Assembly: GCA_046331625.1 (NCBI GenBank)
Contig: JAXLQL010000017.1
Coordinates: forward strand, 62,001-126,000
DNA length: 64,000 nucleotides
Direction: 5' to 3'
From: JAXLQL01 sp046331625
GTDB taxonomy: Bacteria; Acidobacteriota; Terriglobia; Bryobacterales; Bryobacteraceae
Part shown: positions 15,532 through 24,419 of the stretch, piece after piece
How positions within the stretch are numbered: position 1 is the stretch's first letter
Layout: each line of letters begins with the position of its first letter
Notes under the pieces: model-generated
What the model saw: only the letters and a program-made list of their open reading frames with translations
What the model was told of the DNA's origin: nothing
Databases searched by the model: none
Made by a program: the position numbers and the translations under genes

Positions 15532-15568
15532 ATTGCGGTGTCTCCTGTTTGCGGGTTCGAGTGGAGTT

Positions 15569-16441
15569 TCAGACGGCCTGATACATGGCCGCCTGGCCGA
15601 TTTCGACGCGGCGGAACCCGGTATCCATGTTGATGGCGGTTTCGGCGCCGCCGAGCAAAAGGTAGCCACCCTTGTGGATGGCATTGCGGAACTCGGAAAG
15701 AATCTGCTTCTTGGTTTGCCCGTCGAAGTAGATCAGCACGTTGCGGCAGAAGATGAAGTCATAGGGGCCGCGGCCTTTCATTTGCTGGCGGAGATCGAAT
15801 CGCTGCCAATGCACCATCCGCCGGATCTCGTCCTTGAGCTGCCAGTCGAGCCCGACGCGGTGGAAATACTTCATCAGCAACTGTATCGGTAGTCCGCGGT
15901 TGACCTCGATCTGCATATAGCGGCCCTGCCGCGCCCGCTCGAGCACCGTTTCATTCAAGTCAGTACCTTGGATCTGGAGGTTCCACTTGTCGAGCCCCAT
16001 CTCGACGAGCATCATCGCCAAGCTGTAGGCTTCCTGCCCGGTGCTGGCCGCGGCCGACCAAAACGACAGCCGGCGCGTGGTCTTGTCGCGTTCGGCCACC
16101 AACTGTGGCAGCACGGTGCGCCGTAGCGCGTCATACTGTGAAGTCTCTCGAAAAAAGAGAGTCTCGTTGGTGGTCATCGCCTCCACTACCGGTTGGCGAA
16201 GACGCTGCCCCTGCGTCCCGCGCAGCAGGTTGCACAGGTCTTCGAGGCCTTGCATGCCTTCCTTGCGCACGATCGGCATCAGCCGGGAGTCGAGCAGGTA
16301 CTGTTTGTCGGCGTCGAGCACGATGCCCGATTCGCGGTAGACGTAGTCCTGCAGAAAGCGGAAGTCGGTGGCGTTGAGCGCCTTGGCGGCCGGCTTGGCG
16401 GCCAGCGGCGGAGCAGTGGCTTTGAGCAAATCTATGGCCAT
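15569..16441 (-). CDS. cheR: CheR chemotaxis protein methyltransferase
   Basis: A 290-residue SAM-dependent methyltransferase that methylates receptor glutamates. The N-terminal CheR helical domain starts TDFRFLQDYVYRESGIVL, and MTTNETLFFRE is the family signature. The SAM site is FWSAAASTGQEAYSLAMML, with GTDLNETVLERARQGRY and YDFIFCRNVLIYFD to follow, then LLLGGAETAI near the end. The start at 16441 follows from the first family-like residues (MAIDLLKATAPP). It is encoded between cheX-like and cheY-like genes on the same strand. Confidence 0.93.
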   Translation of the reverse strand: MAIDLLKATAPPLAAKPAAKALNATDFRFLQDYVYRESGIVLDADKQYLLDSRLMPIVRKEGMQGLEDLCNLLRGTQGQRLRQPVVEAMTTNETLFFRETSQYDALRRTVLPQLVAERDKTTRRLSFWSAAASTGQEAYSLAMMLVEMGLDKWNLQIQGTDLNETVLERARQGRYMQIEVNRGLPIQLLMKYFHRVGLDWQLKDEIRRMVHWQRFDLRQQMKGRGPYDFIFCRNVLIYFDGQTKKQILSEFRNAIHKGGYLLLGGAETAINMDTGFRRVEIGQAAMYQAV

Positions 16442-16499
16442 GGTTCGGTTCCTTGCCTCGAGTCGCGGTACGGTGAGAAAGTGCCTCTGCGCGCGCTTG

Positions 16500-16922
16500 T
16501 CAGAAACCGCCACCCTCGGCGTCAAAGCCGAGAATGCGCAGCTTGTCGGCAATCACGTCTTTTGTGAACGGCTTCATTACATACTCGTTGGCGCCCGCCT
16601 CGAGCACACTCATGATCTGGTCAACCTGCGTTTCAGTGGTAACCATCATCAGCTTCGTCTCTTCGAAGCGCCCGTCATGCCGCACTTCCCGGATGAAATC
16701 CAGCCCGTTCATCTCCGGCATGTTCCAATCCACCAAAATCAGCGACGGCGCGCTTTGCTGGGAGAGTTTGGTCAGCGCGTCACGGCCATTGTTGGCTTCC
16801 GACACCTGCCACCCCAACTCCGTGAGCGTCGTCGACAATATCCGCCGGATGGCCTTCGAGTCATCGATCACCATCGCCTTTTGCGGTACTGGCTGCGTTT
16901 GCACTGCATCTTGCTGCGTCAT
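16500..16922 (-). CDS. CheY-like single-domain response regulator
   Basis: A 140-residue receiver domain without an output domain. The acidic pair is in AMVIDDSKAIRR, the phospho-acceptor Asp in LILVDWNMPEMNG, the conserved Thr in LMMVTTETQ and the Lys in YVMKPFTKDV, so all active-site residues are present. The start at 16922 (MTQQDAVQ) is preferred to an upstream in-frame codon. First gene of the CheY-CheR-CheX set; the 128-bp gap to the divergent wzt-like gene should hold both promoters. Confidence 0.92.
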   Translation of the reverse strand: MTQQDAVQTQPVPQKAMVIDDSKAIRRILSTTLTELGWQVSEANNGRDALTKLSQQSAPSLILVDWNMPEMNGLDFIREVRHDGRFEETKLMMVTTETQVDQIMSVLEAGANEYVMKPFTKDVIADKLRILGFDAEGGGF

Positions 16923-17050
16923 GGTAAGCTTCGATCCTGCTTTCTCCCACACTCATCGGCCCGCACGCACCCGCTTTGAGCCGATTCGCGCCGGCTTCGA
17001 AGCCGACGAGGAAAACCGATCGGCTACCATCGGATTACGGCTGCCACGCC

Positions 17051-18253
17051 ATGCTCGTCATCCAGAATGTCTCCAAACGGTACGCTCTCTACGACAAGCC
17101 TGCCGATCGCCTGCTGGGCCGTCCTCACCGTGACTTCTGGGCACTCCGCGACGTCTCCCTGACCATCCCCAAGGGACAGTTCCTGGCCATCACCGGACCC
17201 AACGGTTCCGGCAAGAGTACGCTCCTGCAAATCGTCAGCGGTATCGTGGAGCCCACCTTCGGCCGCGTCAGCCTCCAAGGCCGCGTGGCCGCCCTGCTCG
17301 AACTCGGCGCCGGATTCAATCCCGAATTCTCCGGCCGCGACAACGTGATCCTCAACGGCGAAATCCTCGGCGTCTCTCGCGCTCGCATGCAAGAGCTCTT
17401 CCCCTCCATCGCCGCGTTCGCCGGCATTGGCGACTACATGGAGCGCCCAGTGAAGGAATACTCGAGCGGCATGTACGTGCGGCTCGCCTTCGCCACGGCG
17501 ATCCACGTGGATCCCGAGGTCCTCATCGTCGACGAAGCGCTCGCCGTGGGCGACGCCATCTTCGCCAACCGCTGCATCCGCAAGTTCGAAGATCTGAAAG
17601 AACGTGGCGTCACCGTGCTGTTCGTCTCGCACGACCTCGGCCTGGTGAAACGCCTCGCCGACCGCGCCATCCTCATGCTCGAAGGCCGTCTCGCCGCCGA
17701 TGGTGCTCCGGCCGAAATCGTCAATCGATACGTGGGAATGGTCCACGAGTGGCAGAGCCGCGAAATCTCGGCTCCAGGTGCGGCCGCATCCACGGCCAGC
17801 TTTCGTCACGGCGACGGATCGAGCCGCATCGCTCGCGTGGAACTGCTCGATTCACGCGGTGCTCCGGTCACGGCCGTGGAAAGCGGCGAACGCTTGACCA
17901 TCCGCGTTTGCGCCGACTTCCACTACCCGCTCGACGACCCCACCGTGGGTATACTGATCAGGAATCGCTTGGGTGTGGACGTCTTCGGTACCAACACGAA
18001 AGTAGAAGGCCGGCGGCTCGGCAGCTTCCACCCCGGCGATCGCCTCGAAATCGAGTTCGCCTTCGACTGTTTGCTCAACCAGCAGGACTACACCTTGACC
18101 GTAGCAACCCAACACCCAGACGGATCGAGCCAGGATTGGCTCGACGACGTGGTTTCGTTCTCGGTCACCAGCCCGAGGGCAACGGCGGGCTTGGTGAACC
18201 TGCCCACCGAAATCGAGTGGAAGCGGCTCACCGCCGCTGGGGTAGCGCAATGA
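17051..18253 (+). CDS. Wzt-like polysaccharide ABC transporter ATPase
   Basis: A 400-residue ABC ATPase of the Wzt/TagH class that powers O-antigen or other polysaccharide export. Residues 1 to about 245 are the nucleotide-binding domain: Walker A GPNGSGKST, the LLELGAGFNPEFSGRDNV segment typical of Wzt, signature KEYSSGMYVRLAFA, Walker B VLIVDEALAVGD and the H-loop VLFVSHD. Residues about 270-390 form a C-terminal Wzt carbohydrate-binding beta domain (GILIRNRLGVDVFGTNT). The ATG at 17051 gives the canonical MLVIQNVSKRY start. The partner permease (wzm) is not adjacent. The stop overlaps the symporter start (ATGA). Confidence 0.9.
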   Translation: MLVIQNVSKRYALYDKPADRLLGRPHRDFWALRDVSLTIPKGQFLAITGPNGSGKSTLLQIVSGIVEPTFGRVSLQGRVAALLELGAGFNPEFSGRDNVILNGEILGVSRARMQELFPSIAAFAGIGDYMERPVKEYSSGMYVRLAFATAIHVDPEVLIVDEALAVGDAIFANRCIRKFEDLKERGVTVLFVSHDLGLVKRLADRAILMLEGRLAADGAPAEIVNRYVGMVHEWQSREISAPGAAASTASFRHGDGSSRIARVELLDSRGAPVTAVESGERLTIRVCADFHYPLDDPTVGILIRNRLGVDVFGTNTKVEGRRLGSFHPGDRLEIEFAFDCLLNQQDYTLTVATQHPDGSSQDWLDDVVSFSVTSPRATAGLVNLPTEIEWKRLTAAGVAQ

Positions 18254-19632
18254 TCTACATCGTCGTGCTCGCGGTAGTGGTGGCGGTCCTGCTCGGTGTA
18301 GCCGCATACAAGGCGCGCGGCATCAAGAGCAAAGCCGATTTTATGGTGGCTGGCCGCAAGCTCCCTTGGCATGTGCTGGTGTTCACGCTGCTGTCCTCGT
18401 GGATCGGCGCCGGGAGCCTTTTCGGGGGAGCCGAGAACGCCTACAAGAACGGATTCGCCTCGCTGTGGCAACCCGCGGGCGGATGGTTCGGGCTGATTCT
18501 GATCTACTTCATCGCCGGACGCGCGCGGCGTTTCGCGCAATTCACCGTGCCCGATCTGCTGGAAGCGCGCTACAACGCCACGGCGCGGTTGATGGGCACT
18601 GTTGCGATCGTCGTCTCCTGCACCGTCATCACCAGCTACCAGTTCATCGGCGGCGGCGACATCCTGCACCTGATTTTCCCGGACCTGGCCCGCACCACGG
18701 GGATGTACATCATCGCCGCGTTCGTGATCCTGTTCACGGCACTGGCCGGGATGGCTTCGGTGGCCTACCTCGACCTGGTGATCGGCGGCATGGTGACGGT
18801 GACCGTGATCTTCGCGGTTCCCATGCTGCTCGCGAACGTGGGCGGGTGGGACCATGTGAAGGCCGCGCTTCCGCCCGAACATTTCACCTTGATGGGCCGT
18901 CTGTCACTCAAAGAAGCACTGAGCTTCACGCTACCCACCATGTTGCTGTTGATCGGCAACCAGGGAATGTATCAGAAGTTCTTCTCGGCGCGCTCGGAAA
19001 AAGACGCGCGCATGGCGGTAGCCGGCTGGATCGTGGGAGCGCTTCTACTCGAGACTCTGCTGGTGGCGCTTGCCGTGATCGGCTCGAGCAAGTTCCACCT
19101 CGAAAACGCCCGCGAGATCCTTCCCACTACCGCGCGCCTCGGGCTGCCTTCGCTCATCGGTGCGATCCTGCTGGGCGGCATGTTCGCCAAGGTGATCTCG
19201 ACTGCGAACAACTTCCTGTTCTCGCCTTCGACGAACATCATCCACGACGTCTACGCCCGATTCATCAACCCGAATGCCGATGAGCGGAAGACGCTGGCCA
19301 TCTCGCGCATGGTGATCGTGGCGCTCGGAATCCTGGCGTTGGTGCAAGGGGCGTACTTCAAGTCGATTTTGGCCGCGGCGCTCTATGCCTACACGATCTA
19401 CGGGTCGGCCGTGACGCCCGCGGTGATGGCGGTGTTCTTCTGGAAGCGCGCAACTACGGCGGGCGCGATCGCATCCATCGCACTGGGCACCGTGGTAACC
19501 ATCTTCTGGCAGTACACCTACGGCGATGAGGCGATCTACCCGGCGCTGGCTGTGTCGGTGGCGAGCCTCGTGATCGTGAGCCTGCTCACACCGCCCCCCG
19601 CGCCCGAAAAAGTAAACCCGTTCCACGAATGA
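18250..19632 (+). CDS. sodium:solute symporter (SSS) family transporter
   Basis: A 460-residue integral membrane protein with about 13 hydrophobic helices, beginning MIYIVVLAVVVAVLLGVAAY. SSS landmarks are SKADFMVAGRKLPW, LLSSWIGAGSLFGGAENAY, ARYNATARLMGT, LPTMLLLIGNQGMYQKFFSA and FAKVISTANNFLFSPSTN. The family couples Na+ entry to uptake of sugars, amino acids or carboxylates, and the substrate is not readable. It overlaps the ABC gene by 4 bases and the peptidase gene follows at once. Uptake of peptide-like or amino-acid substrates would fit that neighbour, but that is inference. Confidence 0.9.
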   Translation: MIYIVVLAVVVAVLLGVAAYKARGIKSKADFMVAGRKLPWHVLVFTLLSSWIGAGSLFGGAENAYKNGFASLWQPAGGWFGLILIYFIAGRARRFAQFTVPDLLEARYNATARLMGTVAIVVSCTVITSYQFIGGGDILHLIFPDLARTTGMYIIAAFVILFTALAGMASVAYLDLVIGGMVTVTVIFAVPMLLANVGGWDHVKAALPPEHFTLMGRLSLKEALSFTLPTMLLLIGNQGMYQKFFSARSEKDARMAVAGWIVGALLLETLLVALAVIGSSKFHLENAREILPTTARLGLPSLIGAILLGGMFAKVISTANNFLFSPSTNIIHDVYARFINPNADERKTLAISRMVIVALGILALVQGAYFKSILAAALYAYTIYGSAVTPAVMAVFFWKRATTAGAIASIALGTVVTIFWQYTYGDEAIYPALAVSVASLVIVSLLTPPPAPEKVNPFHE

Positions 19633-19640
19633 GGAGCCGC

Positions 19641-20816
19641 ATGCAACTGACCGAGATTCAGCGCGCACTGCGCGAGGCCGGACTCGATGGCTGGCTGTTC
19701 TACGATCACCACGAGCGCGATCCGCTGGCATACCGGATCCTCGGCTTTCGTCCCGTGCGGCACGTGACGCGCCGCTGGTACTACTTCATTCCAGCCTCGG
19801 GCAAGCCACGCGGGCTCGTACACAAGATCGAGCCGAACATGATCGACGCGCTGCCGGGGGCAAAGACCGCCTATTCGAGCTGGCAGACCCAAATGGATGG
19901 CGTGCGGGCGCTGGTGGCCGGATCGAAGCGCGTGGCGATGCAGTACTCGCCCAACAATGTGGTCCCCTATGTGTCGATGGTGGACGCGGGTACGGTCGAG
20001 CTGGTGCGGTCGTTCGGCGTCGAAGTAGCGACGTCTGCGGATCTGATCCAATACGTCGAAGCGCGGTGGACCGCGGCGCAGCTCGAGTCCCATCTCCAAG
20101 CCGGCCGGCGCGTGGATGCGGTACGGCGCGCGGCGTTCGCGGAAATCGCGGCTCGTTTGGGCCGCGGCGAGAGCGTGACGGAGTACGCGATCAAGGGCTT
20201 CGTGCTCGATGGATTCGAGCGCGCAGGGCTCTACACCGATCACGGGCCGATTGTCGGAGTGAACGAGAACGCCGCAAATCCGCACTATGAGCCGACAGCC
20301 GAGGTCCACAAGACGATCGGGCGAGGAGACGTAGTGCTGCTCGACATGTGGGCCAAGATCGCAGCCGACCCCGACTCGGTTTACTACGACATCACCTGGA
20401 CCGGCTTCACCGGCGCCGCCGCGCCGTCTGAAGTGGCACACGTGTTCGAGGTAGTCCGCGATGCACGCGATGCGGGGATTTTGTTTGTAACAAAATCGAT
20501 CGCCGCTGGAGAATCGGTGGCGGGGTACCAGGTGGATGACGCCGTGCGCGGGCACATCCAGAAGGCGGGCTACGGCGAGTGGTTCGTGCACCGGACGGGG
20601 CATTCGATCGGGCGCGAGGTCCACGGGGCGGGCGCGAACATGGACAATCTCGAAACGCACGACGAGCGGCGGCTCATCCCGGGCCCGTGTTTTTCGGTGG
20701 AGCCGGGGATCTACCTTCCGAAGTTCGGTGTGCGGAGCGAAGTGAACATGTACGTGGGTGAGCACGAGGCTCGAGTGACGGGCGAGGTGCAGCGGGAGTT
20801 GGTCGCGATCGCGTAA
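19641..20816 (+). CDS. M24 family aminopeptidase (Xaa-Pro peptidase-like)
   Basis: A 391-residue pita-bread metallopeptidase. The N-terminal creatinase-like domain (about 1-160) starts MQLTEIQRALREAGLDGWLF. The C-terminal catalytic domain carries the metal ligands in VVLLDMWAKI (Asp), SVYYDITWTGF (Asp), HRTGHSIGREVHG (His), CFSVEPGIYLP (Glu) and GVRSEVNMYV (Glu), so it looks active. The start at 19641 is chosen over an ATG 12 bases upstream because the intervening AGGAG would then serve as ribosome binding site. Third gene of the plus-strand string starting at 17051. Confidence 0.88.
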   Translation: MQLTEIQRALREAGLDGWLFYDHHERDPLAYRILGFRPVRHVTRRWYYFIPASGKPRGLVHKIEPNMIDALPGAKTAYSSWQTQMDGVRALVAGSKRVAMQYSPNNVVPYVSMVDAGTVELVRSFGVEVATSADLIQYVEARWTAAQLESHLQAGRRVDAVRRAAFAEIAARLGRGESVTEYAIKGFVLDGFERAGLYTDHGPIVGVNENAANPHYEPTAEVHKTIGRGDVVLLDMWAKIAADPDSVYYDITWTGFTGAAAPSEVAHVFEVVRDARDAGILFVTKSIAAGESVAGYQVDDAVRGHIQKAGYGEWFVHRTGHSIGREVHGAGANMDNLETHDERRLIPGPCFSVEPGIYLPKFGVRSEVNMYVGEHEARVTGEVQRELVAIA

Positions 20817-20841
20817 GGGCGAGTCCGAAGGCGGAGGGGGG

Positions 20842-21512
20842 CTACTTCACGGCTTGTGGGGGAGGGCACGTAGAGCGCAACCCATCGGTGTGTTCGTGGA
20901 GGTCTTCCGGGACTTCCTGCCACATCGGATCGAGGATAAAATCGATCCCCTCTCGCCTGGCGAGTTTCGCGGCGGGCACGAAATCGTAGTCGCCAGCGAT
21001 CAGCACGATTTGGTCGACCTGCCTCTTGAAGGAGAGAGCGGCGATGTCCAAACCGATTCTCATGTCGACGCCTTTCTGGCGGATGTCGTAGTGCACATCG
21101 TCCTCGGATAGGTTCGCGATCTGAGTTTTGCCCAGCAGGAGGTCTCTCGTCGGCTCCGGTTTGATCAGCCAATAGCCGTGCTCCGAAAGTCGGCCGAGCC
21201 GCAACGCGACTTTGCGCTGCTTCCTGAGCTGTGAATGCAATTCAAGCCTGAACTAGGCTTCCTTGGTTTTCGAGAAGTCCAGCGACTTTTTCGAGACCGG
21301 ATTGTGAGCCTTCTTCAGAAGAGGCGGACAGTTCGCTAGAAGAAGATGCGATACAGTTCCCGGCGGCCGGTATCCTTGTCGTCCAGATGGCGGAGGCACC
21401 ACGTAAAGAGATCTTTCGCGACCGCCCTTGGATCATAGTGACTGACCGGGCTCGAGAGTCTCCGGTAACGCCGGACGAAGTACCCTCCGTCCACAAGAAT
21501 CGCTGTCGCCAT
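20842..21512 (-). pseudogene. NYN-domain (PIN-like) nuclease gene, frameshift plus amber stop
   Basis: Two collinear fragments make one LabA/DUF88-type NYN protein. The 5' fragment starts at an ATG at 21512 (MATAILVDGGYFVRRYRRL, with the first Asp of the nuclease site) and ends at TAG 21336-21338. The rest is in another frame (CPPLLKKAHNPVSKKS). That frame meets a TAG at about 21253-21255 and continues through LHSQLRKQRKVALRLGRL, DDVHYDIRQKGVDMRIGLDI and VLIAGDYDFVPAAKLA, which hold the remaining acidic residues, to 20842. One small indel near 21335 and one nonsense codon thus break the gene. Everything else is well conserved, so the loss looks recent. NYN proteins are predicted RNases. A sequencing or assembly error could explain one lesion but less easily both. 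Confidence 0.75.
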
Positions 21513-21523
21513 GAAAGATAAAA

Positions 21524-21576
21524 GCCTCTGGGCTCGGCTGTACCAGGATCTAACGGTACAGCGTACTGCCAGAGGC
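21524..21576. repeat. two-tier perfect hairpin upstream of the NYN pseudogene
   Basis: Outer arms GCCTCTGG (21524-21531) and CCAGAGGC (21569-21576) enclose inner arms GCTGTACC (21537-21544) and GGTACAGC (21555-21562). The spacers are 5 and 6 bases and the loop 10 bases. Both 8-bp stems are perfect. It begins 12 bp upstream of the NYN start codon, so it would lie in that gene's leader or promoter. Possible roles are an operator, a leader structure or a mobile-element remnant. Confidence 0.7.
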
Positions 21577-21686
21577 AAGATCAATTTCAGTATAGCAGCA
21601 CGGCGGCAACCTGCCGAGGGCGAAGCCATCGATCCGCCGCAGGTTGTGTCAGCCAGCCCACGGCCCGCGCCCGGAAGTTGTACAAT

Positions 21687-21772
21687 GTAGGGAGCCGTGA
21701 GGCGACAAAAGCCGCATCGGACCAGTGCCGCTCCGTTCTAACGACCTGATCCGATGCGGCCCGCCTCCCTAC
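21687..21772. repeat. nested inverted repeat, possible RNA structure
   Basis: Outer arms GTAGGGAG (21687-21694) and CTCCCTAC (21765-21772) enclose perfect 11-bp arms GCCGCATCGGA (21711-21721) and TCCGATGCGGC (21750-21760) with a 28-base loop. Read on the minus strand, the inner hairpin is followed by TTTTGT, a weak terminator-like end. A functional RNA or an element end is possible; nothing decides between them. Confidence 0.6.
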
Positions 21773-22272
21773 TCTGGAGCATTGAGCAGGGTGCGGTCCG
21801 CGCCAACCCACATATTTCTTAACCAGCCCTTCTGGCAAGGCCCGCGTCCAAACAGTCTTACCAAGAGAACCAGCCGGGGTCCGCTGCAAACCGCGGCGAA
21901 AGCAAACATCTCATCAACGCATCTTTTGCCTACGCGTTCATGGGACGTCTCGAAACCCGAATTGCGTTTCTCAAAAAAGCCCCTCTGATGCAACTGGCCC
22001 GAGCTTTCCGGGACAGCCTGGGGTACTGCAAAACTTCTCTCCCGCGAGCACGTTCACTCACTTGGCTGCCGTCCCGCTGCTCTTTCCCGTTGCAGCAGAG
22101 GGTTCAGGTTTCAAGAGTTGACTTCCACAATTCGATTTAGGATACAGCAAATCGGGTGCCAGCCGCCACTACCCCCTATCTTGTTGATTCTCAGATGTCC
22201 GGCGAAGCACGTGGAACCGCTGCCCGCCCCACTGTGGCGTATCGTGTGTGGCGTTGTGACACAATCAAGACT

Positions 22273-23628
22273 GTGACCCGCCTGCTGCCCCTGGCTTTCC
22301 TACTCGCGTTGCCCATGGCCGCGCAGAACGAAGGCCGGGCCACGTACCGCACCGAACTTGGCCATCCCCGTCTACTGCTCCCGCAGCGGCGGCTGAGCCT
22401 GTTGCAGAAAGAGCGCGACCGCGAGTCAATGCGGTGGATCCAGTTTCAAACGTTGGTCGCGGGCAAGATATCCTTCCCCGAGCCCGGCTATGCCTGGGCT
22501 CTCTATTCGCTCGCCGCCAAGAGCGAACCTCACGCCAAGCAGGCAACCGAATGGGCCATTGGTTCTGGTACGGACCTCCGCCAGTTGGCGCTGGTCTACG
22601 ATTGGTGCTTCCCCGCCCTTGGACCCAACGCACCCAAGCTCGCAGCCAAGATCAAAGCCTCTCTCGAGAAAACCGCCTCCGCGCAAGACATCGGCACCAT
22701 TCGCGCCCGCGTGCTAGCCGCGCTGGCGATTACGGACGAAGAGCCAGACCTCGCCTCGAACGTCATCAAACAAGCGGTCGAAGTCTGGTGGAAGGCGCAT
22801 GTGCTCGGCGTGCTCGCCAAAGGCGATCTCCCGTTCAAGCCATCCGAACATCTCGCCCTGTTCGAACTGCTCCACGCCCTGCGTGACAACTTCGACATTG
22901 ACCTGCGCGAAACCTCGGCGAAGTTCTTCACCACTCTGCCCGCGTATCACATCCTGGCGCACTATCCAGCGCCGTTTCCCGCTCCGGAGAACGAGTACCG
23001 CATCCCGCTGATGACCGCTCATGCCGAGCCCGACGTACGCGAAGCGGCCCGCACACGCGCGGCCGCGCTGGCAATGGTCGCCTATGACAACAACGCCCAA
23101 GAGATGCAGTTCGTCCAAGGCTGGTTGATCCAGGACAAGTTCCTGATGCGAAGCCCTTACGGCATCCCATACGAGTTCATGTGGGCCAATCCCTATCAGC
23201 CGGGACTCAGCTTCCACTACCTGCCCAACATCTATCACGACCCCGTCACCGGCCGGCTCATTATCCGCTCCACGTGGGAAGACGACGCTGTTTGGTATTA
23301 CCAGGCAGGCGGCGTGACGCAGATGTTCCAAAACGGGCAGATCGCCAACGTGCAGAAGGGCGCCATCAAAGAGCCGGTGACTATGGGCAACACCGTGCTG
23401 ATGCCGCCGCCTTCGAATGGCACATTCAACATCGCCACCGAAGAACAGCTCATGCACTACTATCTGATCGGGCTCGACCCAACGCGCCGCTACGATCTCG
23501 AAGTGGACGATGAAGAGATCCGCGAGGTGAAGACCGACCGAGGCGGCGTGCTGGAACTCAAGTTCCCACCCAAGCGCACAGCGGCAGTTGGGATGCACCC
23601 CAGTCCTCAGACTCAGCAAGCGCGATAA
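22273..23628 (+). CDS. exported protein of unknown function
   Basis: The product is 451 residues if the GTG at 22273 is used, which places a signal peptide right at the start (VTRLLPLAFLLALPMAAQ). An upstream in-frame start at 22156 would add 39 residues without a clear signal. Residues about 20-270 are helix-rich (RRLSLLQKERDRESMRWIQF, LYSLAAKSEPHAKQATEWAI, QLALVYDWCFPALGP), resembling the alpha/alpha toroid part of heparinase-like proteins. Residues about 310-440 are beta-rich (DPVTGRLIIRSTWEDDAVWY). A polysaccharide-lyase-like exported enzyme is a guess only. It is followed 9 bp later by the creatininase-like gene. Confidence 0.6.
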   Translation: MTRLLPLAFLLALPMAAQNEGRATYRTELGHPRLLLPQRRLSLLQKERDRESMRWIQFQTLVAGKISFPEPGYAWALYSLAAKSEPHAKQATEWAIGSGTDLRQLALVYDWCFPALGPNAPKLAAKIKASLEKTASAQDIGTIRARVLAALAITDEEPDLASNVIKQAVEVWWKAHVLGVLAKGDLPFKPSEHLALFELLHALRDNFDIDLRETSAKFFTTLPAYHILAHYPAPFPAPENEYRIPLMTAHAEPDVREAARTRAAALAMVAYDNNAQEMQFVQGWLIQDKFLMRSPYGIPYEFMWANPYQPGLSFHYLPNIYHDPVTGRLIIRSTWEDDAVWYYQAGGVTQMFQNGQIANVQKGAIKEPVTMGNTVLMPPPSNGTFNIATEEQLMHYYLIGLDPTRRYDLEVDDEEIREVKTDRGGVLELKFPPKRTAAVGMHPSPQTQQAR

Positions 23629-23637
23629 GATGTCGCA

Positions 23638-24414
23638 ATGCGAGCCTGGCTCATTCTGGCCGCGGCGAGTTTGCTCGGCGCTGCCACTCCCGATACCGTT
23701 TTCCTCGAAGACCTGACCTGGACCGAAGTGCGCGACCTCGTCGCCTCCGGCTCCACCACGATCATTATTCCCACCGGCGGCACTGAACAAAACGGTCCGC
23801 ACATGATTCTCGGCAAGCACAACTACCGGGTGAAGTACACGTCTGAGCGGATCGCACGCAAGCTCGGCAAGACGCTGGTGGCGCCGGTAGTCACCTACGT
23901 TCCCGAGGGCGAGATCAATCCGCCCAACGGGCACATGCGCTTCGCCGGAACCATCACGCTACCCGACGAATTCTTCCGCAAGCTGCTCGAATATGCCGCG
24001 CGTAGCTTCAAGCTGCACGGCTTCCGCGACATCGTCTTCATCGGCGATAGCGGTCCGAACCAACCCGGGCAAAAGGCCGTGGCGGAGATGCTCACTCGCG
24101 AGTGGGCCGCGGACAAGGTCCGCGTGCACCACATGGGCAATTACTACGCCGGCGACTCGTTCGATCGATACCTGCTCTCGAAGGGCGAGACCAAGGCCGC
24201 GATCGGGACGCACGCGGGCATCAAAGACACGTCGCTTTTGTGGGGCGTGGATGCGCGCCATCTGCGGCTCGACAAGCGCGCCAACAATGGCGGATCTCCC
24301 ACGAGCGGCGTCACCGGCGATCCGTCGCGCGCATCGCTCGAGTACGGCAAGAAAGGACTCGAAATGCTGGTCGACAACACGGTGGCCGAAATCCGAAAGG
24401 CGCTGGCAAGGTGA
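23638..24414 (+). CDS. exported creatininase family amidohydrolase
   Basis: A 258-residue protein of the creatininase/creatinine amidohydrolase superfamily with an N-terminal signal peptide (MRAWLILAAASLLGAATP). Family landmarks are LTWTEVRDLVASG, IIIPTGGTEQNGPHMILGKHN, the PEGEINPPNGHMRFAGTITL segment with metal-binding residues, and GFRDIVFIGDSG. Members hydrolyse cyclic amides such as creatinine or act in cofactor pathways (MftE); the true substrate here is unknown. It starts a closely spaced string with the ceramidase-like and PIG-L genes, so joint catabolism of an amide-linked compound is plausible (inference). Confidence 0.85.
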   Translation: MRAWLILAAASLLGAATPDTVFLEDLTWTEVRDLVASGSTTIIIPTGGTEQNGPHMILGKHNYRVKYTSERIARKLGKTLVAPVVTYVPEGEINPPNGHMRFAGTITLPDEFFRKLLEYAARSFKLHGFRDIVFIGDSGPNQPGQKAVAEMLTREWAADKVRVHHMGNYYAGDSFDRYLLSKGETKAAIGTHAGIKDTSLLWGVDARHLRLDKRANNGGSPTSGVTGDPSRASLEYGKKGLEMLVDNTVAEIRKALAR

Positions 24415-24419
24415 TCCAC

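Larger units (their letters stand above)
21513..22272. other. 760-bp gene-free stretch rich in inverted repeats
   Basis: No frame here gives a credible protein; the short open frames on both strands have no family features and no ribosome binding sites. It holds two strong inverted repeats (21524-21576 and 21687-21772) and many G/C-rich short palindromes between 21830 and 22100. I checked both strands for the conserved cores of tmRNA, RNase P RNA and SRP RNA and did not find them. It could hold an unrecognised structured RNA. Confidence 0.5.

Noticed and set aside
21660..22140. Possible tmRNA, RNase P RNA or SRP RNA
   Set aside because: I looked on both strands for a tRNA-like end with a T-loop and CCA plus a tag frame, for the RNase P core GAGGAAAGTCC, and for the SRP GGAAG tetraloop helix; none is present.
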